Shown here one piece after another: positions 21,441 to 33,970 of a stretch of DNA of 64,000 bases. The DNA comes from Apricaphanius iberus (lineage: Eukaryota > Chordata > Actinopteri > Cyprinodontiformes > Aphaniidae), in the NCBI GenBank assembly GCA_028564705.1, contig JAPXFQ010000398.1, forward strand, positions 310,001 to 374,000, given 5' to 3'. The notes beneath the pieces were generated by a model, which made no database searches, was not told the DNA's origin, and saw nothing but the letters and a program-made list of their open reading frames with translations. The position numbers and the translations under genes were made by a program. Position 1 is the stretch's first letter. Every line of letters begins with the position of its first letter.

Positions 21441-24400
21441 GAATCAGAATCAGAATCAGCTTTAATGGCCAAGTATGACACATACAAGGAATTTGACTCC
21501 GGCAACTTTTCTCTCCAGTACAGAACTTAAATAAGTGAAATAAAAAAAAACGGAAAAAAAAATTAAATAAATTAAAATAAAAAATAAAGGATAATATATA
21601 CACCAAACCAGGGTTATTGTACAGTAAGTATATACAGTAAGTATATACAGCAGTGCAGAGTTTTAGTTTATTGTTCATGTGAGTGGACACACAGTCTGTG
21701 ACAATTCAGAGTTCATCAGAGCGACAGCCTGGGGGAAGAAACTGTTCTTGTGTCGGGTGGTTTTGGCGTACAGCGCTCTGTAACGCCGGCCTGAGGGGAG
21801 GAGCCTAAACAGATTGTGGCCAGGGTGTGAGGGGTCAGTGGTGATTTTTCTGGCCCGCTTCCTGACCCTGGCCCGGGAAAGGTCCTCAATGGAGGGAAGA
21901 TCAGTACCTATGATCCTCTCTGAGGACCTGACTGTTCTCTGCAGTCTGTCCCTGTCTTGCCTGGTGGCGGATCCGAACCAGACAGAGATGGATGAGGTCA
22001 GGACAGACTGGACTATTGCTGTGTAGAATATGGTCAGCAGTTCCTAAGGCAGGTTGAACTTTCTGAGCTGACGCAGAAAGTACAGCCTTTGCTGGGCCTT
22101 CTTCCTTATAGAGTCAATGTGGGAGGTCCACTTCAGGTCCCGTGTGATGGTGGATCCTAGGAACCTGAAAGATTCTACTGTGGGGACTGGCCTGTTGGTG
22201 ATTATGAGAGGAGATGTTGCAGGGGGTCTCTTCCTGAAGTCGACTGTCATCTCCACAGTTTTGAGCGGGTTTAGCTCCAGGTGGTTCTGACTGCACCAGA
22301 GGACCAGCTGTTCCACCTCCCTTCTGTTTGCAGACTCGTCGCCGTCACGGATGAGTCCAATGACGGTGGTGTCATCTGCAAACTTCAAGAGTTTCACAGA
22401 AGGGTCTCTTGACGTGCAATCAGTGGTGTAAAGGGAGAAAAGCAGTGGGGAGAGAACACATCCCTGGGGGGCGCCGATGCTGAGGGACCGGGTGCTGGAT
22501 ATGAAGTTACCCAGTTTCACCTGCTGCCTCCTGTCGGTCAGGAAACTGGTAATCCACTGACAGGTGGAGGGAGGCACGGTGAGCTGGGACAGTTTTTGGT
22601 GGAGGAGCTCTGGGACGATGGTGTTAAATGCAGAGCTGAAGTCCACAAACAGGACCCGAGCGTAGGTACCTGCAGAGTCTAGGTGTTGCAGGATGTAGTG
22701 GAGAGCCATGTTGACTGCATCATCCGCTGACCTGTTTGCTCTATAGGCGAACTGCAGGGGATCTAGCAGGGGATCCATGATTTCCTTCAGGTGGGACAGC
22801 ACCAGTCGCTCGAAGGATTTCATGACCACAGATGTCAGGGCAACTGGTCTGTAGTCATTTAATCCTGTGACAGGGGACTTCTTGGGAACCGGGATGATGG
22901 TGGAGCATTTGAGGCAGGAGGGGACCTCACACAGCTCCAGGGAGTTATTGAAGATCTGAGTGAAGATGGGAGCCAGCTGGTCAGCATAGACTTTCAGACA
23001 GGACGGAGACACTCCATCAGGACCTGATGCCTTCTTAATCCTCTGTCTCTGAAATAGTTGGCGCACATCCTGTTCACAGATCGTCAGCGCAGGCAGGGGG
23101 TCAGGTATGGGGATGGTTTGGGGTGATGCTAGGCCTTTTGTGATGGAGATGGTGGGGGAGGTGGAAGGTGTGAAAGTTGTTTGAAACCTGGAGAAAAAGT
23201 CATTGAGGTCCTCAGCCAGGCGGCGGCTCCCCACAGGGTGGGGGGATGGTCTCCTGTAGTTGGTAATGGTCTGCAGGCCCTTCCAAACTGCAGAAGAGTC
23301 GTTGGCAGAAAAAAGCTCCTTCAGTTTTTGGCTGTAGATTCTTTTTTCTGCCTTGATCTCCTTTTTCAGCTTGTTCCTGGCCTGCTTGTACAGGTCCCGA
23401 TCCCCACTCCTGTAGGCCTCCTCCTTGTCCTGGCGTAGCCGTCTCAGTTCTGCAGTGAACCATGGTTTGTTGTTGTTGAACGTGCAGAAGGTTTTGGTCT
23501 GCACACACATGTCCTCACAAAAGCTGATGTAAGATGTCACAGTGTCAGTCAGTTCGTCCAGGTCTGAGGCTGCTGCTTCAAAGACGCTCCAATCAGTGCA
23601 GTCAAAGCAGGCCTGTAACTGCATCTTTGACTCATCTGTCCATCTCTTCCCAGTTCTTACTACAGGCTTAGCAGATTTCAGCTTCTGCTTGTAAGATGGG
23701 ATGAGGTGGACCAGGCAGTGGTCAGAAAGTCCCAAAGCAGCACGGTGGACAGAGCGATATGCATTCTTTATTGTGGTGTAGCAGTGTACTAAAGTGTTCA
23801 TGTCCCTGGTGGGACACGTCACGTGTTGTCTATATTTAGGCAGTTCAAGTTTGAGATTTGCTCTATTAAAATCCCCGAGAATGATTAGCAGAGAGTCCGG
23901 GTGAGTTTTCTCCACGTCTGTGATCTGGTCGGCGAGGTGATGTAACGCCTCCGTTACACACGCCTGCGGTGGAATGTATACAGCGACCAGCACAAACGAG
24001 GCGAACTCCCTCGGTGAATAAAATGGTTTACAGTTTATGAAAAAAGACTCTAGGTGAGGGCTGCATGTCTTCTTTAACACTTTGACATCTGTACACCAAC
24101 CTTCGTTTATGTAGAAACACGTTCCTCCTCCCTTTGACTTCCCAGACAGTTCCGCGCAGCGGTCCGCTCGGAACAGCTGGAAGCGCGGCAGCTATAGTGC
24201 GCTGTCCGGGATGTGTTCACTGGACCAGGTTTCAGTGAAGCAAAAGGCGGCAGAACGACGAAAGTCTGAGTTCTTGGATAGGAGAAGGAGCAATTCATCA
24301 ATTTTGTTAGGCAGAGAGCGAACGTTCCCCAGGTGTATGGATGGGAGAGTGGTGTGTAATCCCCGCTGTCGCAATTTAACGAGCACACCAGCTCGTTTCC

Positions 24401-24660
24401 CCCGCCGGCGTCTCCGTCTAAATCCAAAGAGCGCTGCTGCTCCTCCAGTCAGAATCTCCATAAAGTAGTCTGGTTGATTAAAAACCGGTGAAAAAAGTCC
24501 GGCACTGGATAGTCCTATTTGTAGGATTTCCTCTCTGCTCATTTTAATAGCAGAGGGAGTGCAGAAAACTACGCAAAAAAGTAAAATTGTATCAAGTAAA
24601 AGGGAGCGAAGTACCGAGGCGTCCATCCGCGGCGCCATCTTAGATTTAACACATTTATAT
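21441..24660 (-). mobile_element. Nearly full-length LINE of the CR1/L2/Rex1 group
   Basis: The element runs on the minus strand. It has the sequence AAGATGGCGCC at its coding start (about 24645-24630), a 987-codon endonuclease-reverse transcriptase frame and a 3' non-coding region with a long A/T-rich run (21530-21600). It ends in (TGATTC)n, visible on the plus strand as gaatcagaatcagaatcag at 21441-21459. Such short tandem tails are typical of the CR1/L2/Rex1 group. The exact 5' end and the target duplication could not be fixed. The clade is inferred from motifs and tail. Confidence 0.85.
21675..24638 (-). pseudogene. LINE endonuclease-reverse transcriptase, one frame with two internal stops
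   Basis: The protein nicks target DNA and copies its own RNA at the nick. Read from ATG at 24636-24638, the frame is continuous for 987 codons to TGA at 21675-21677. It is interrupted only by TAG at codon 149 (24192-24194) and TAG at codon 865 (22044-22046); there is no frameshift. The apurinic-type endonuclease spans about residues 100-310: NVRSL at 105-109, the catalytic E in FTETW at 136, GDFN at 255-258 and SDH at 305-307. The reverse transcriptase spans about 400-760: DFSSAF at 666-671, GAPQGCVLSP at 722-731 and the catalytic FADD at 753-756. The region after codon 865 is a typical C-terminal tail. Both stops sit where a CAG glutamine would fit, so single C-to-T changes could explain them. 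That is inference. As it stands it cannot make the full protein. Confidence 0.9.
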
Positions 24661-25739
24661 TTAGATAATAAAACTCTGCTAATAAACATGAATCACAAAG
24701 CTTTAAGGTATCATGATTTGATATGTCATAATTTGCAATTTAATGGAAACATACATTTTCCAGATTATGTTACCATCTAGGGTAGCCATTCATTTCATTA
24801 TTAACATCACATGATCATAACTTCATCTGTTGATGCAGGAACATGTCGAAAACCTGTTTTTGCCAACTCCTGCCATGCTTCTGTGAGCAATGTTCCTGAC
24901 TGTCCTGGTCTGCTGCTGACTGTTTTAACTCATCATTGTGTTCCATAACTAGTCCTGGCCGTGTATCCTTGTCTGCTCTGTCTGTTTCTCTCCTTCATCC
25001 TCCTCCTTCTCCTCCTCACTAATCCTCTGTTGCTCTGCTGCCATTTATTTTACTCCTCCTTATACTTTTCTTCTTAAAATAAGAAGATATGTCTGTGGAA
25101 TTTCTCTCATTGTATTAAAATTGACATAACATATACAAGCACCAACTAACGACTTTAGGTAAGTACTCTTGTATAAACGTGTCATAAAAACAATCAAAAG
25201 CTGGTGTAACAGCTAACTGTAGCCATTTGGCATTTAAAAGCACATAACAACACTTATTTCCCTGCCTTTTTTTTCTAAAGAATATTTTAAATGGACTATT
25301 TACCGGTAGCTTTTTCCATCTTGTTTCTTAACACTTAACTTGAATGGGCACACGCTGAGCTGTTGCGGTCTGAGCGTGCAAAAGCAGTAAGGATGAGTGA
25401 GGGAGAGGGAGACAACTGGCTACTGTGTGCAAATGAAGGTCTACCTGCCTGGCAGTCTATTAGGGATGAAATGCATAACTGATGCTACTGAAATTTATAA
25501 TCGCCAGTGAGTTGTCGCCATTGCCAGAAAGTTCCTTATAATACGATGAACCCAAAATTAAATAATTTACTGGACAACACAGCTTTTATTACATCAGCAT
25601 TTGACTTTGTTCTGTAATTCTCAGCTCTCTGTGCATGAAAACAGTACACAGCAACAAAAAAATATATATATATATACATTTGCTTTTAGTCCATTGTATT
25701 CCCTTACCCTTTTTGTACATGCCCCCAAACAATCTCTTA
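24661..25739. other. Unannotated DNA
   Basis: No gene is recognised. CTC/TCC-rich sequence lies at 24990-25030 and a (TA)n run at about 25664-25676. The stretch may include the right part of the repeat seen at 20997, but I could not show it. Confidence 0.3.
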
Positions 25740-26455
25740 AAATGATCATAGGTCAAATGTGACGAGCCGTTGTTTTGATAACATCAAAGTTTGATCTGGC
25801 CAGGGGTCCATTACCTGACTGACGATTAGGCAGGACCCTTGGCAGTTGAAATAGTCCCAGAGGAGGAGCTAGAGACTTGTGACAACGGTGCCTGGCTGAA
25901 GGATGCCAGTGACTAAGGACTTTGGTTGAAGGAGGCTGTCAATGTAGGAATTCGGCTGAAGTAGACCGGCGACAACGGGACTTGGTTGAAGGTGGTCAGG
26001 AGGTCAGTGGTTCTGCTGGGCTCTGGGCTCTCGAGACATAGGCGGGTCATCCTCGACCCGCCTCTGGCAGGAGCCGGAGAAGCCGATGACTGGCAGGCAG
26101 GAGTAGGAGGAGCAAGAGCCAAGTATTGGCTCTCTCCTCCAACCCGGAAGCAGGCTTACATCAATAGAACCGCTGTCTGTGACATGGTGATGGAGGAGGC
26201 TTGAACCTCCTTGATCCGGTGCCATAAGGACAGTACGCCAGGCTGGTGCCCAGGAATTGGAGGACATCTGCTCTCTGTCCGCCTGGTATGCACTCCCTGC
26301 ATTAGCCTCCAGATCTGCATATTCCAGCGGCTACAGGATGAGTCGCAGCAGGTGCAGCAGCTGACAGAGCTCCTTAGCTTCAGCCAAACAAACCAAGGGA
26401 GGCGTGAGTGTGAAGATCTTGGCCAGCTGGGTCCATTTTTAAGGTCAGATCATTC
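25740..26455 (-). mobile_element. Possible internal region of an LTR retrotransposon, degraded
   Basis: On the minus strand, a start-like ATG at 26434-26436 opens AATGGACCCAGC, a beginning that resembles the gag start of fish Ty3/gypsy elements. The following sequence is GC-rich, with repeated acttcagcc/ccttcaacc-type units between 25860 and 26000. All frames are broken and no protease, polymerase or integrase is present. The call depends on the adjacent LTR-like segment and on recall. A LINE 5' region is an alternative. Confidence 0.3.
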
Positions 26456-26698
26456 TGTGATGTGCCAGTCTTAAGATACACCATGGACCCATATGCAGAT
26501 GTTGGTAGGTTCAAGGTTCGTTATTAGATGAGGATGATGACAGGAACAACAAGAGAGGACATCAAGCTGATACAAAAAAGCAGGGGAGGAGACAGTAGGA
26601 TGAGACACAGCATAGGGAGACATCATCAATGATCAGACAGGGAGTGAGAGGAGGTGAAGGGTTTAAATACATGAAGAGAATAAGGAACAGGTGTGACA
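26456..26698 (-). mobile_element. Candidate 5' LTR
   Basis: On the minus strand this segment starts TGTCACACCTG (26698) and ends CACATCACA (26456), so it has TG...CA borders with partly inverted termini. A TATTTAAA box lies at about 26660-26667, 31-38 bp into the segment. The gag-like ATG follows 20 bp after its end. No second copy and no target duplication were found, so the assignment is tentative. Confidence 0.35.
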
Positions 26699-28544
26699 GA
26701 TTGATAGACTACAGACGCCTTTGATGTTGTAAGCCATGATTATCAAAATTATTACAAATACAGGCTTGAAATATTTTGCTTTGTATGTAATAAGTCTTTA
26801 TCATATATTATTTTCACCTTTTAAGTTAAATTACTGAAATAATTAAACTTTTGCACAGTATTGAATTTTTTAGAGTTTCACCTGTAGGGTGTACATGACA
26901 ATACAGGGGTACTTAATTAGGCTACTATATGGATGCTAAGTTGTCTTGTGGCAGTAACATAAGCCTCCTGTGTATGCACCATGCAACTGTGTGAGGAAAA
27001 AAATATATAAAAAAAGCAGTTCCTTTCCTTTTACTAACAAGCAGGACTGCTGACATTCATCTTCAGTCCATGGTAGAGAGGGGGCTCAAAACTTGGCCCT
27101 CCAACTGTCAAATTATGACCAAGAATATTTTTTTCAGAATATACATGTTTTTGAAAGAGTTGTTGAACAAAACAGTTTTTATTGATTTTTCCTTACCCAT
27201 AATCCTTGCTGTAGTGGCTTCAGATCACTGCTCCAATGCTGTAGCTAGAAATAGCTTGTTCGACTACAGTCTGGAAGAAAAGATAATGTAGCCTCCGTTT
27301 GTCCCTCCGATCTGGATCAGACAGTCTCCATGATAATGACATAAAGAATTGGAACCACGACTTTCACCTGAGGAACACGCTCCACGTGCAGTTAAAGCCG
27401 ACTACCGGTTCTCCTTTCCGCTTCTTTCACCTGATGTTACCAGGCGTGTTCTTACTTCTGCACATAGAATCTGGGCTTGAAGTGAGCAGCCATGAATTAA
27501 TTTAAGTTACTACTGTAGAATCTTAATTTCTAAAATGTTTGTCCCATAGCCCAAAAATTTAACAAACTGTTGTTAAGAACAGCCTACCGTACAAACAATT
27601 TTGACCACAGTATATATGGAAAGCAAGATGTGCCACAACACAAAAAAAGCTAAATTTCCCAAAATAGATATTTTAAAATTTGATTTTTTAGAAAAAAAGG
27701 AGAAATTGATTTGTCAAATAAATTATTTTATTATTATCCACATAAATACTGTAAATGTATAATTTTACATGTTCAAATTATTTGAAATGTTATTTACATT
27801 TTTACTCATAGCTGAATATATGATACATTTATTTCATCATAAATGTATTCATTAAATCTCTCAGAGGTGCTAACACAACTACAGAAAGATAGAGTTACCC
27901 CTTTCTGAGCTGTTCTGGTCGTTAAATCAGTCTGCTACTGAGTTGCTGTGGAGGTTAACAAGTCAGATATTGGGGTTTTTCAAGTGAGACTGAGCAACAG
28001 GATAAATTTTCCCATAATTTACTGTATAATACTTGTTAAATTTACTACCAGCTCTCTTATGGTTTTTTCAGTGTCTACAGACCCAGATCAGCACAGCCCA
28101 GCAGCAGTGTCTCAAAAGCAACATTGTTCCTCATCAGACTAAAAAAAAGCTACTTTTGCTTTACATTGTCCCCATCTGAAGACAAAGATATGCTATTTTG
28201 CAATTCCCTTGAAATGTTTGATGATTAGTTGTTGTTAATCAGGATTGTATATTATAAGAGTTATGTTGTTGATAGGTGTTTTAAAGTCTTTCTATATAAA
28301 CCCTGTTTTAACTTTGAGCACCCAACAAAGGTCTCTGCACGGCCCTGAGTTAACCACATTAGGGTCATCATTTTGTAGAACTACATTTCACTGAAATTGC
28401 AGCTGTGAGTCTTGAACTAGAAAGTAACATTTCTGTCAGGTTTTATTTGCAGAATAGCTCATGGTCGTTTGCATGGAAAGCTTTTGTATGCTGAACTTTT
28501 GAATGTTTGCCAAAAACTTTAAATTGGATTTAGGCCTAGCCAGT
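26699..28544. other. AT-rich unannotated DNA
   Basis: I recognise no mobile element or gene. The part 27210-27480 is less AT-rich, but neither strand shows a domain or trustworthy splice signals. Confidence 0.3.
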
Positions 28545-28850
28545 CATGCACGATGGAAGAGTGGGTAGTGCTGTTGCATTATAGTGAAAAGGTTCTGAAT
28601 TCAAATCCCAGAGTCTTTATACTTGGAGGTTCTCCAAGTACTCTAGCTTCCTCCAAAAGTCCAAAAACATGAATGTTGAGGTAATTGGTGTCTTTAAATT
28701 GCACTTAAGAGTGAGTGAGTGAGTGAGTGAGTGAGTGAGTGAGTGAGTGAGTGAGTGCATGTTTGTTCGTCCTCTGTGTCTCTTTTTTCTCCTGTGATAG
28801 AAGGAAATAACATCTATACCCAGCTGTCCCTGCAAGAATAACTGCCTCAT
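28545..28850 (+). repeat. tRNA-headed composite repeat with an expanded (GAGT)n microsatellite
   Basis: The head gatggaagagtgggtagtgc followed by ggttctgaattcaaatccc resembles A and B boxes of a tRNA-derived repeat. It continues with ttcctccaaaagtccaaaaa, atgaatgttgaggtaattgg and ctgtgatag. These are the same units, in opposite orientation, as in 53826-54112. An uninterrupted (GAGT)n run of about 48 bp lies at 28709-28756 where other copies have an imperfect gtgagtg motif, so the microsatellite grew inside the repeat. Confidence 0.65.
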
Positions 28851-28993
28851 TTGACCATTACGTTTTCTTCCACATGTTTACTGTGTTCCATATTATGCCG
28901 AAGTAGAACCTGGTTTTACTTTATGTGGCTTGAGTTTATCAGTGTGTTTCTTCTTGTTTCTTTTCCAAAAGGTTTAATTTGTGGAGTGCGAGT

Positions 28994-29330
28994 TTAAAGT
29001 GGACATATTATGCTTTTAAATTCTTAATTTTCACATCTAAATAATGGTATATAAGAACTGCAACTGCAATTCTTAGGTTTGAAATCCTCATTATTGTAGA
29101 TCTACATGCTTCTTTTCCACTCCTAGCTGAACTTCTGTGTTGCTTTGTTTGCTATGTTGCCATTTGCAACACAAGTAATGCTTGAAAAGTTGACGGAGCC
29201 AACGCACACAACACACTGCAGAGACTCTGATGGACCTCTAATATACACGACCATAGACTTTACATGTAATCTTGCCGCATTTTACGCTGGCATTTCGGGC
29301 AGTGTGAACACATAAGTGTCCTGGAAATTA
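28994..29330 (+). repeat. Probable MITE-like teleost repeat starting TTAAAGTGGACATATTATG
   Basis: The left end TTAAAGTGGACATATTATG (28994-29012) is the start of a common fish repeat. I could not locate a matching inverted right end. The extent to about 29330 is a guess based on similarity of the gccaacgcacacaacacact region to repeated sequence. Confidence 0.35.
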
Positions 29331-32299
29331 AAACTCAATATCAGTAGTTTGACCCTGAAGTCACTTTTTAATAAAGAAAAAAACAATATGCTTAACCACT
29401 GATCCAAAACAAGAAGAACATATGCTATTGCCCAGATGCGCTTACAAACTGTACTGTATTGTTATAATGTGTTTTGTTGTTCACATCTGTTTTATTTTGC
29501 AGAACAGGACATTATCACAACACGAGCCTGCCAACAACTTTGTAGCAACCTTGGACAAAACGGTTTGACCATCTTCAAGGCTAACAGTTTTGAAGGACTT
29601 TGAAAGGATGTGTTCATAGAAAACCGTTCTGAAGTTTTAGAATTATTTTTTAAAGAAATTATCAAGGCTGCAATACTAAAACGGACCATGTGTCACACAC
29701 TTAATTTTAATAATGTACTTGTATAATAATGTAATAATATGCTTCACATTGTTGCTTATAAAATGTTCATACCTACTGAAGTAGTTGTTGGCAGCCTATT
29801 ATAAATGTGTGGTTGGATTTTGTGTTTGATGGCCTTTCTTTGACAGACACATCATTCTGTGTATATAAGCAGTGGTTTTGGCCGGAGCCTTCAACCCTCT
29901 TGTCCCATCGGGAAAGCTATGTGCAAACCATATTCAAATTGAACTTTGCAGTCTCAGTAAACTCTCATGTGTCACAGGCCAAAGGGTTTCGAGACACAGA
30001 GACACACAGTAAATGTGAAAGACACAAAAGCACTAAAGGTGCACAGATATAATGATTTGTATGCTATAACGGGGTGGTCCAGTGTTTTAGTCTCTTTGTT
30101 GTTTCTGCTCATTTCTAAAAAACAGATTTAGTCCATTCAGTCCTACTTCTGTGCTTATGTATATGTATCAAGTTTTTTTTCCCCTTTCAATACTTTATTT
30201 CTGGCATCATCATATATCATCCACCAGGCCTTGCCTTCCCATGTTGATTTTTCTTCTCTTTGTCCCCCGTCATCCGTCGACATAAATACCCAGTGTGTCA
30301 CAGCAGGCTATGCTCCGAACGCCCCCTCAGTGCTTATCTCTACAAAATGTGAATCTGTTATTCTACAGTAATGGAAACCATGTTGGTAACATCTTAACAT
30401 ATTACATTCACTCAAACGCACTGTGAAACTCTACCTTACCGCTGTGTCAAAGCTCTTCTAGAGCAGGAATGTGGGGGGATGTGGTGAAACACAACGTTTT
30501 GCCCAAAGCACAAACTCTATGTGAATGCACACACAGACTACAAGGTTTCTTTTTTATTCTTTATTTACATCTTTTTTTAAGAGGACAATTCAAAAAAGCT
30601 GAAAACACAGGAGTATTGTGTGCTTTAATGTTTTGAAGCTCTTGTATGTCTCGTTTTACATTTGCAGACTGGTAGAGGTTCAGATTTCTGCAGGCAATTT
30701 GTTTCAGGTAACTGGAGCTTTCAACGGAGTTGAGTGTGTCTTGGGAACTATTATGGGAAAAAAGAGCGTGTTCAAGCTTTTCAAAATGGTGATGTATCCA
30801 ACATAATGAGCGCATAACTGATCACAAAGATAGACAGATAAGAGTTTTTCTTTCCTTGGGTTAAGAATATTGCTACAAGGAAAAGAGGTAAGCTAAAAAG
30901 AGTGCTATCCAGCATTGGAAATATTAGGCTTTAGGTAGCAGATTATTATTCACTTACTACTCCTGTTGGGAAAGCTGTAGGGCTTTTTAGCACTTTTGTT
31001 GCCAGAAATCTTTAAAGTGAATCAGTGTGCAGTCAGTATACTGGAGGCCAGAACAACTAAATGTTCAGTTTTGTGAGGATGTTACTAAAATGTCAACAAA
31101 CTGTATGTCTGTTAATCTTCATTTTATGCATTTAAAGTCTCTTTAGTTGCTCTGTTTCTTTCTCACTGGTAGTGACTGCCCACAACCTCCCCCCATTATT
31201 TTAAACACTTTTTTTTTGTTTCCTATTGGGACAGGAAAGCTGTGGAAATGAAGGAGGAGAAATGCTCCAGGTAAAACATCACTATTTAGGGCAGGATTCT
31301 ATGGAGGGCATCAGGGAAACAAGAGGTTGGAATTTTTTTTTTTTTTTTTATTTAAGTGCAGACAGCTCTCATTTACCCCGCAGTGTTCTGTCGACTGAGA
31401 CAGCCATCACACATCGATGTCTCAGGTTTGGAGGACATATGGTAATGAGTTCACAGTGACTGACTGATGTGACTTAAACTGTTGGGTATTTAGGAGGGTG
31501 GCTGCAGTACAACGCGGACAGGGGTGCAGGTTTATAAAAGACTTTGCCAGCAGCCATAGTAAGAACAGCCCACAACGTTGATCCCGGGAGCCCATCTGAG
31601 ACTCTGTCTGTCACTGAGGTAATTACGTCCATGGTTATGGAATCTGTAGGAAAGGCTGATCTCAGACCTGTGGCTCTAATGATAGTCTCATGTTGGTAAA
31701 ATGTCTTTGACACCCACCACCCCCTCTATACACATGGATACTTATAGAAAATATTAATTAAGAAAGAACACTTTTCATGCATTTAAATCAAATATTTTTG
31801 AATTGTATAACAGTACACGTAAAGGAGTAAAAGTTCATTACAAATACTTATTTCGAACAAATACTTAAAAAAATATTTGTATTCAGGAACTAGAAAATTT
31901 TTATATTAGAAATCTGCATTTCCTCATGAGACTGCAGTGCATGTTCCCGAGATGAGAGGTGAGTGACGTTTAGGAGTCAGGTAGGGGGTTCAGAGGGAGG
32001 TAAAATAGGTGCCTGACAGCTGCTCTACACAGCAACAGAGAAAGCTCAGTTGAGGAAAAAAAATAATAAAAGAAATAGACTTAACTACATGACTATTTTT
32101 GTTGAATATATTTGTGTACCTTAACTGGGCTCCGGAGGCAGTTTATAATTTTTGGAAAGCAGAGTTTGATCGGGAGATTATTTCATTACGCAGCAATAGT
32201 ATAAAAGTCCGTAGTTTGGTTCTCCTGGTCGCTCCAAGCTCTGTTCCTGTGGTTCTGTCAGCTTGGTAATTTAGACAACAGCCTGTTGACAGACTAACT
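29331..32299. other. Unannotated DNA
   Basis: No gene or definite repeat. Poly-T of about 19 lies at 31331-31349. Small open frames here have no domains. Confidence 0.35.
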
Positions 32300-33320
32300 T
32301 TAAAGGTGGGGTAGATGATTCTCTTCTAAAACACAACTGCAATGTTGCTAGAAATGCTCTACACATACCGATAGTAACCATTAAATTAGGTGTTTTGTTA
32401 GAAAAGCAAATAATCATAATTGCTTCTAAAACTGAAAATCTTGGAAAACCCTCTGCCAATAGTCCTTAACAGGCAGGTCAGGAATATTGGTTGCTGGATC
32501 AACCATCCCTCCCCTGCTGCAAGTTCCCTCTTTGTGCATGTTGCGTGGGGTCTTGGCTTGGAATGGTAAACAGGAAGTGGAGCTAAAGCCGCAGCTGAGT
32601 TAGCCATTTTAGCTTGCACAGGGTTTAGGTTTACGTAGGTATAGGTTTACGTACTGTAGGTGCATTATGTTACCTTTGTGTCTAAAAATATGCCATCAAC
32701 GAGTCGAAAAGGTAAAACTGTATTTGCATATTTGGTATTTGGTAAATATATTTATCATGTTTCGAAAGTAACTGCTGAGGTGAATGTATTTATGCTGATT
32801 TGTTGTTTATGGAAACCCAGAACATTAATAATTCATAAAATGATCAACGGGGCACCACCTGGTCTCCCAGGACTATTAATATCCAAATACATATATAATC
32901 AGTCTATCTGAAAGATAAGTCCTTTGACCGACATATTTAAACACACTCAATACAATAAAAGAAGCAGAGAGATTTAACTCAGTTTAAATCATTTAATAAC
33001 TAAGTTGTTCACACAATCAAAACAAATTAGTTAAATCTCAGCTAGTTTACAGTGTAATATGCAGATAAATATCACTTCAAAGAACAACCACATTCTATGT
33101 TAATGCTGATAAAAAGTCTGTTTTTTTTATTTACCTGTGAAGGAGCTGTGAAACTGTTAGCCGATCGGAGCTGCAGAGCACTAGCGGCAGCATGAACCCT
33201 CTGAGAAAGGCAGGGCGTGTTACATGTTTCAGAGGCCTGGTTTATGGACTGACGAAAGGGGGTTGGTCTTTATTTTTTTCAAAACACAGCTTGCTGCAAA
33301 ATTACCTTCCCTACGCTTAA
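32300..33320 (+). mobile_element. Non-autonomous DNA element with diverged inverted ends and TTAA flanks
   Basis: The left end TTAAAGGTGGGGTAGATGATT (32300 on) and the right end attaccttccctacgcttaa (to 33320) are diverged inverted repeats (about two thirds identical). TTAA borders both. The inner flanks (aggaagtggagctaaagccg near 32571; aaagggggttggtctttatt near 33256) match my memory of one common teleost MITE family. The poor terminal match means that the exact ends are uncertain. No transposase. Confidence 0.5.
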
Positions 33321-33896
33321 CATTTGGTTAGATAGGTTGAAACAAGGCTTTTGTAGTTGTGGCAAATTGTGTGGACTTGTGGGAGCTATTTTGGTATGTT
33401 TAAGTGTACTCTGTCTTTTGCAGACTGCAAAAGCAGAGGTATTAAGGGATTTGTCGACATCTGCTATGTTATGCATAATCACATGCAACCAGTGCCCCAT
33501 TTCCACTAGTGCCAGAACGGTACGGAACGGAACGCTTTGGCCTGTTTCAATTACCTGCGTCCGTTCCGAACCCACCCCAGGCTCCCCTTTTTTGGCTACC
33601 TCAGCCTTGGTTCCAAGCGTGCCGAAGCGTCCCGAAATGCCCACCTATGGACGGATTGGTCTGGTAACATGGTATCGCTCTCACTCCTACGCAGCAGCGG
33701 TAGCCGCTGTTTGGTCTCGAGTTGTTTTTGTCTCAGAGTAAAATATAGTCTAAAGTTTCAAATAAGCACAACACTGCAGTTAACTGTAAACAGCCTAAAA
33801 TTAAAAAGAAATCAGTATGAGTCGTGAATTATATAACTGTTAAACAACGTGGGGATCTTGTCTGTATATATACTATTCAATCCATACACCTCACCA

Positions 33897-33970
33897 TGTT
33901 GTCATGTTGGCTGAGTGGTTAGCGTTGGTGACTCCTGTTTGGTAGGTCCGGGTTTGTGTCTTGCTACTGG
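33897..33970 (+). repeat. tRNA-like SINE head
   Basis: GTTGGCTGAGTGGTTAGCG is close to a pol III A box (TGGCnnAGTGG), and ggtccgggtttgtgtcttgc lies where a B box is expected, spaced as in a tRNA. The B box is degraded. A related head in the opposite orientation lies at 34985-35065. Confidence 0.4.

Noticed and set aside
22114..24468. Plus- and minus-strand frames overlapping the LINE (22114-22296, 23181-23438, 23212-23508, 24107-24427, 24211-24468)
   Set aside because: They are alternative-frame or antisense shadows of the 987-codon LINE frame and show no domains.
28617..28850. Minus frame with repeated THSL units
   Set aside because: It is a translation of the (GAGT)n microsatellite.
33337..33741. 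134-codon plus-strand frame and its antisense partner
   Set aside because: It crosses the left end of the TIR element at 33493, so it mixes host and transposon sequence and shows no domain.
33897..33970. Functional serine-type tRNA gene
   Set aside because: The A box fits but the B box is degraded (GGGTTTGTG instead of GGTTCGANTCC) and the arms do not pair; a SINE head is likelier.
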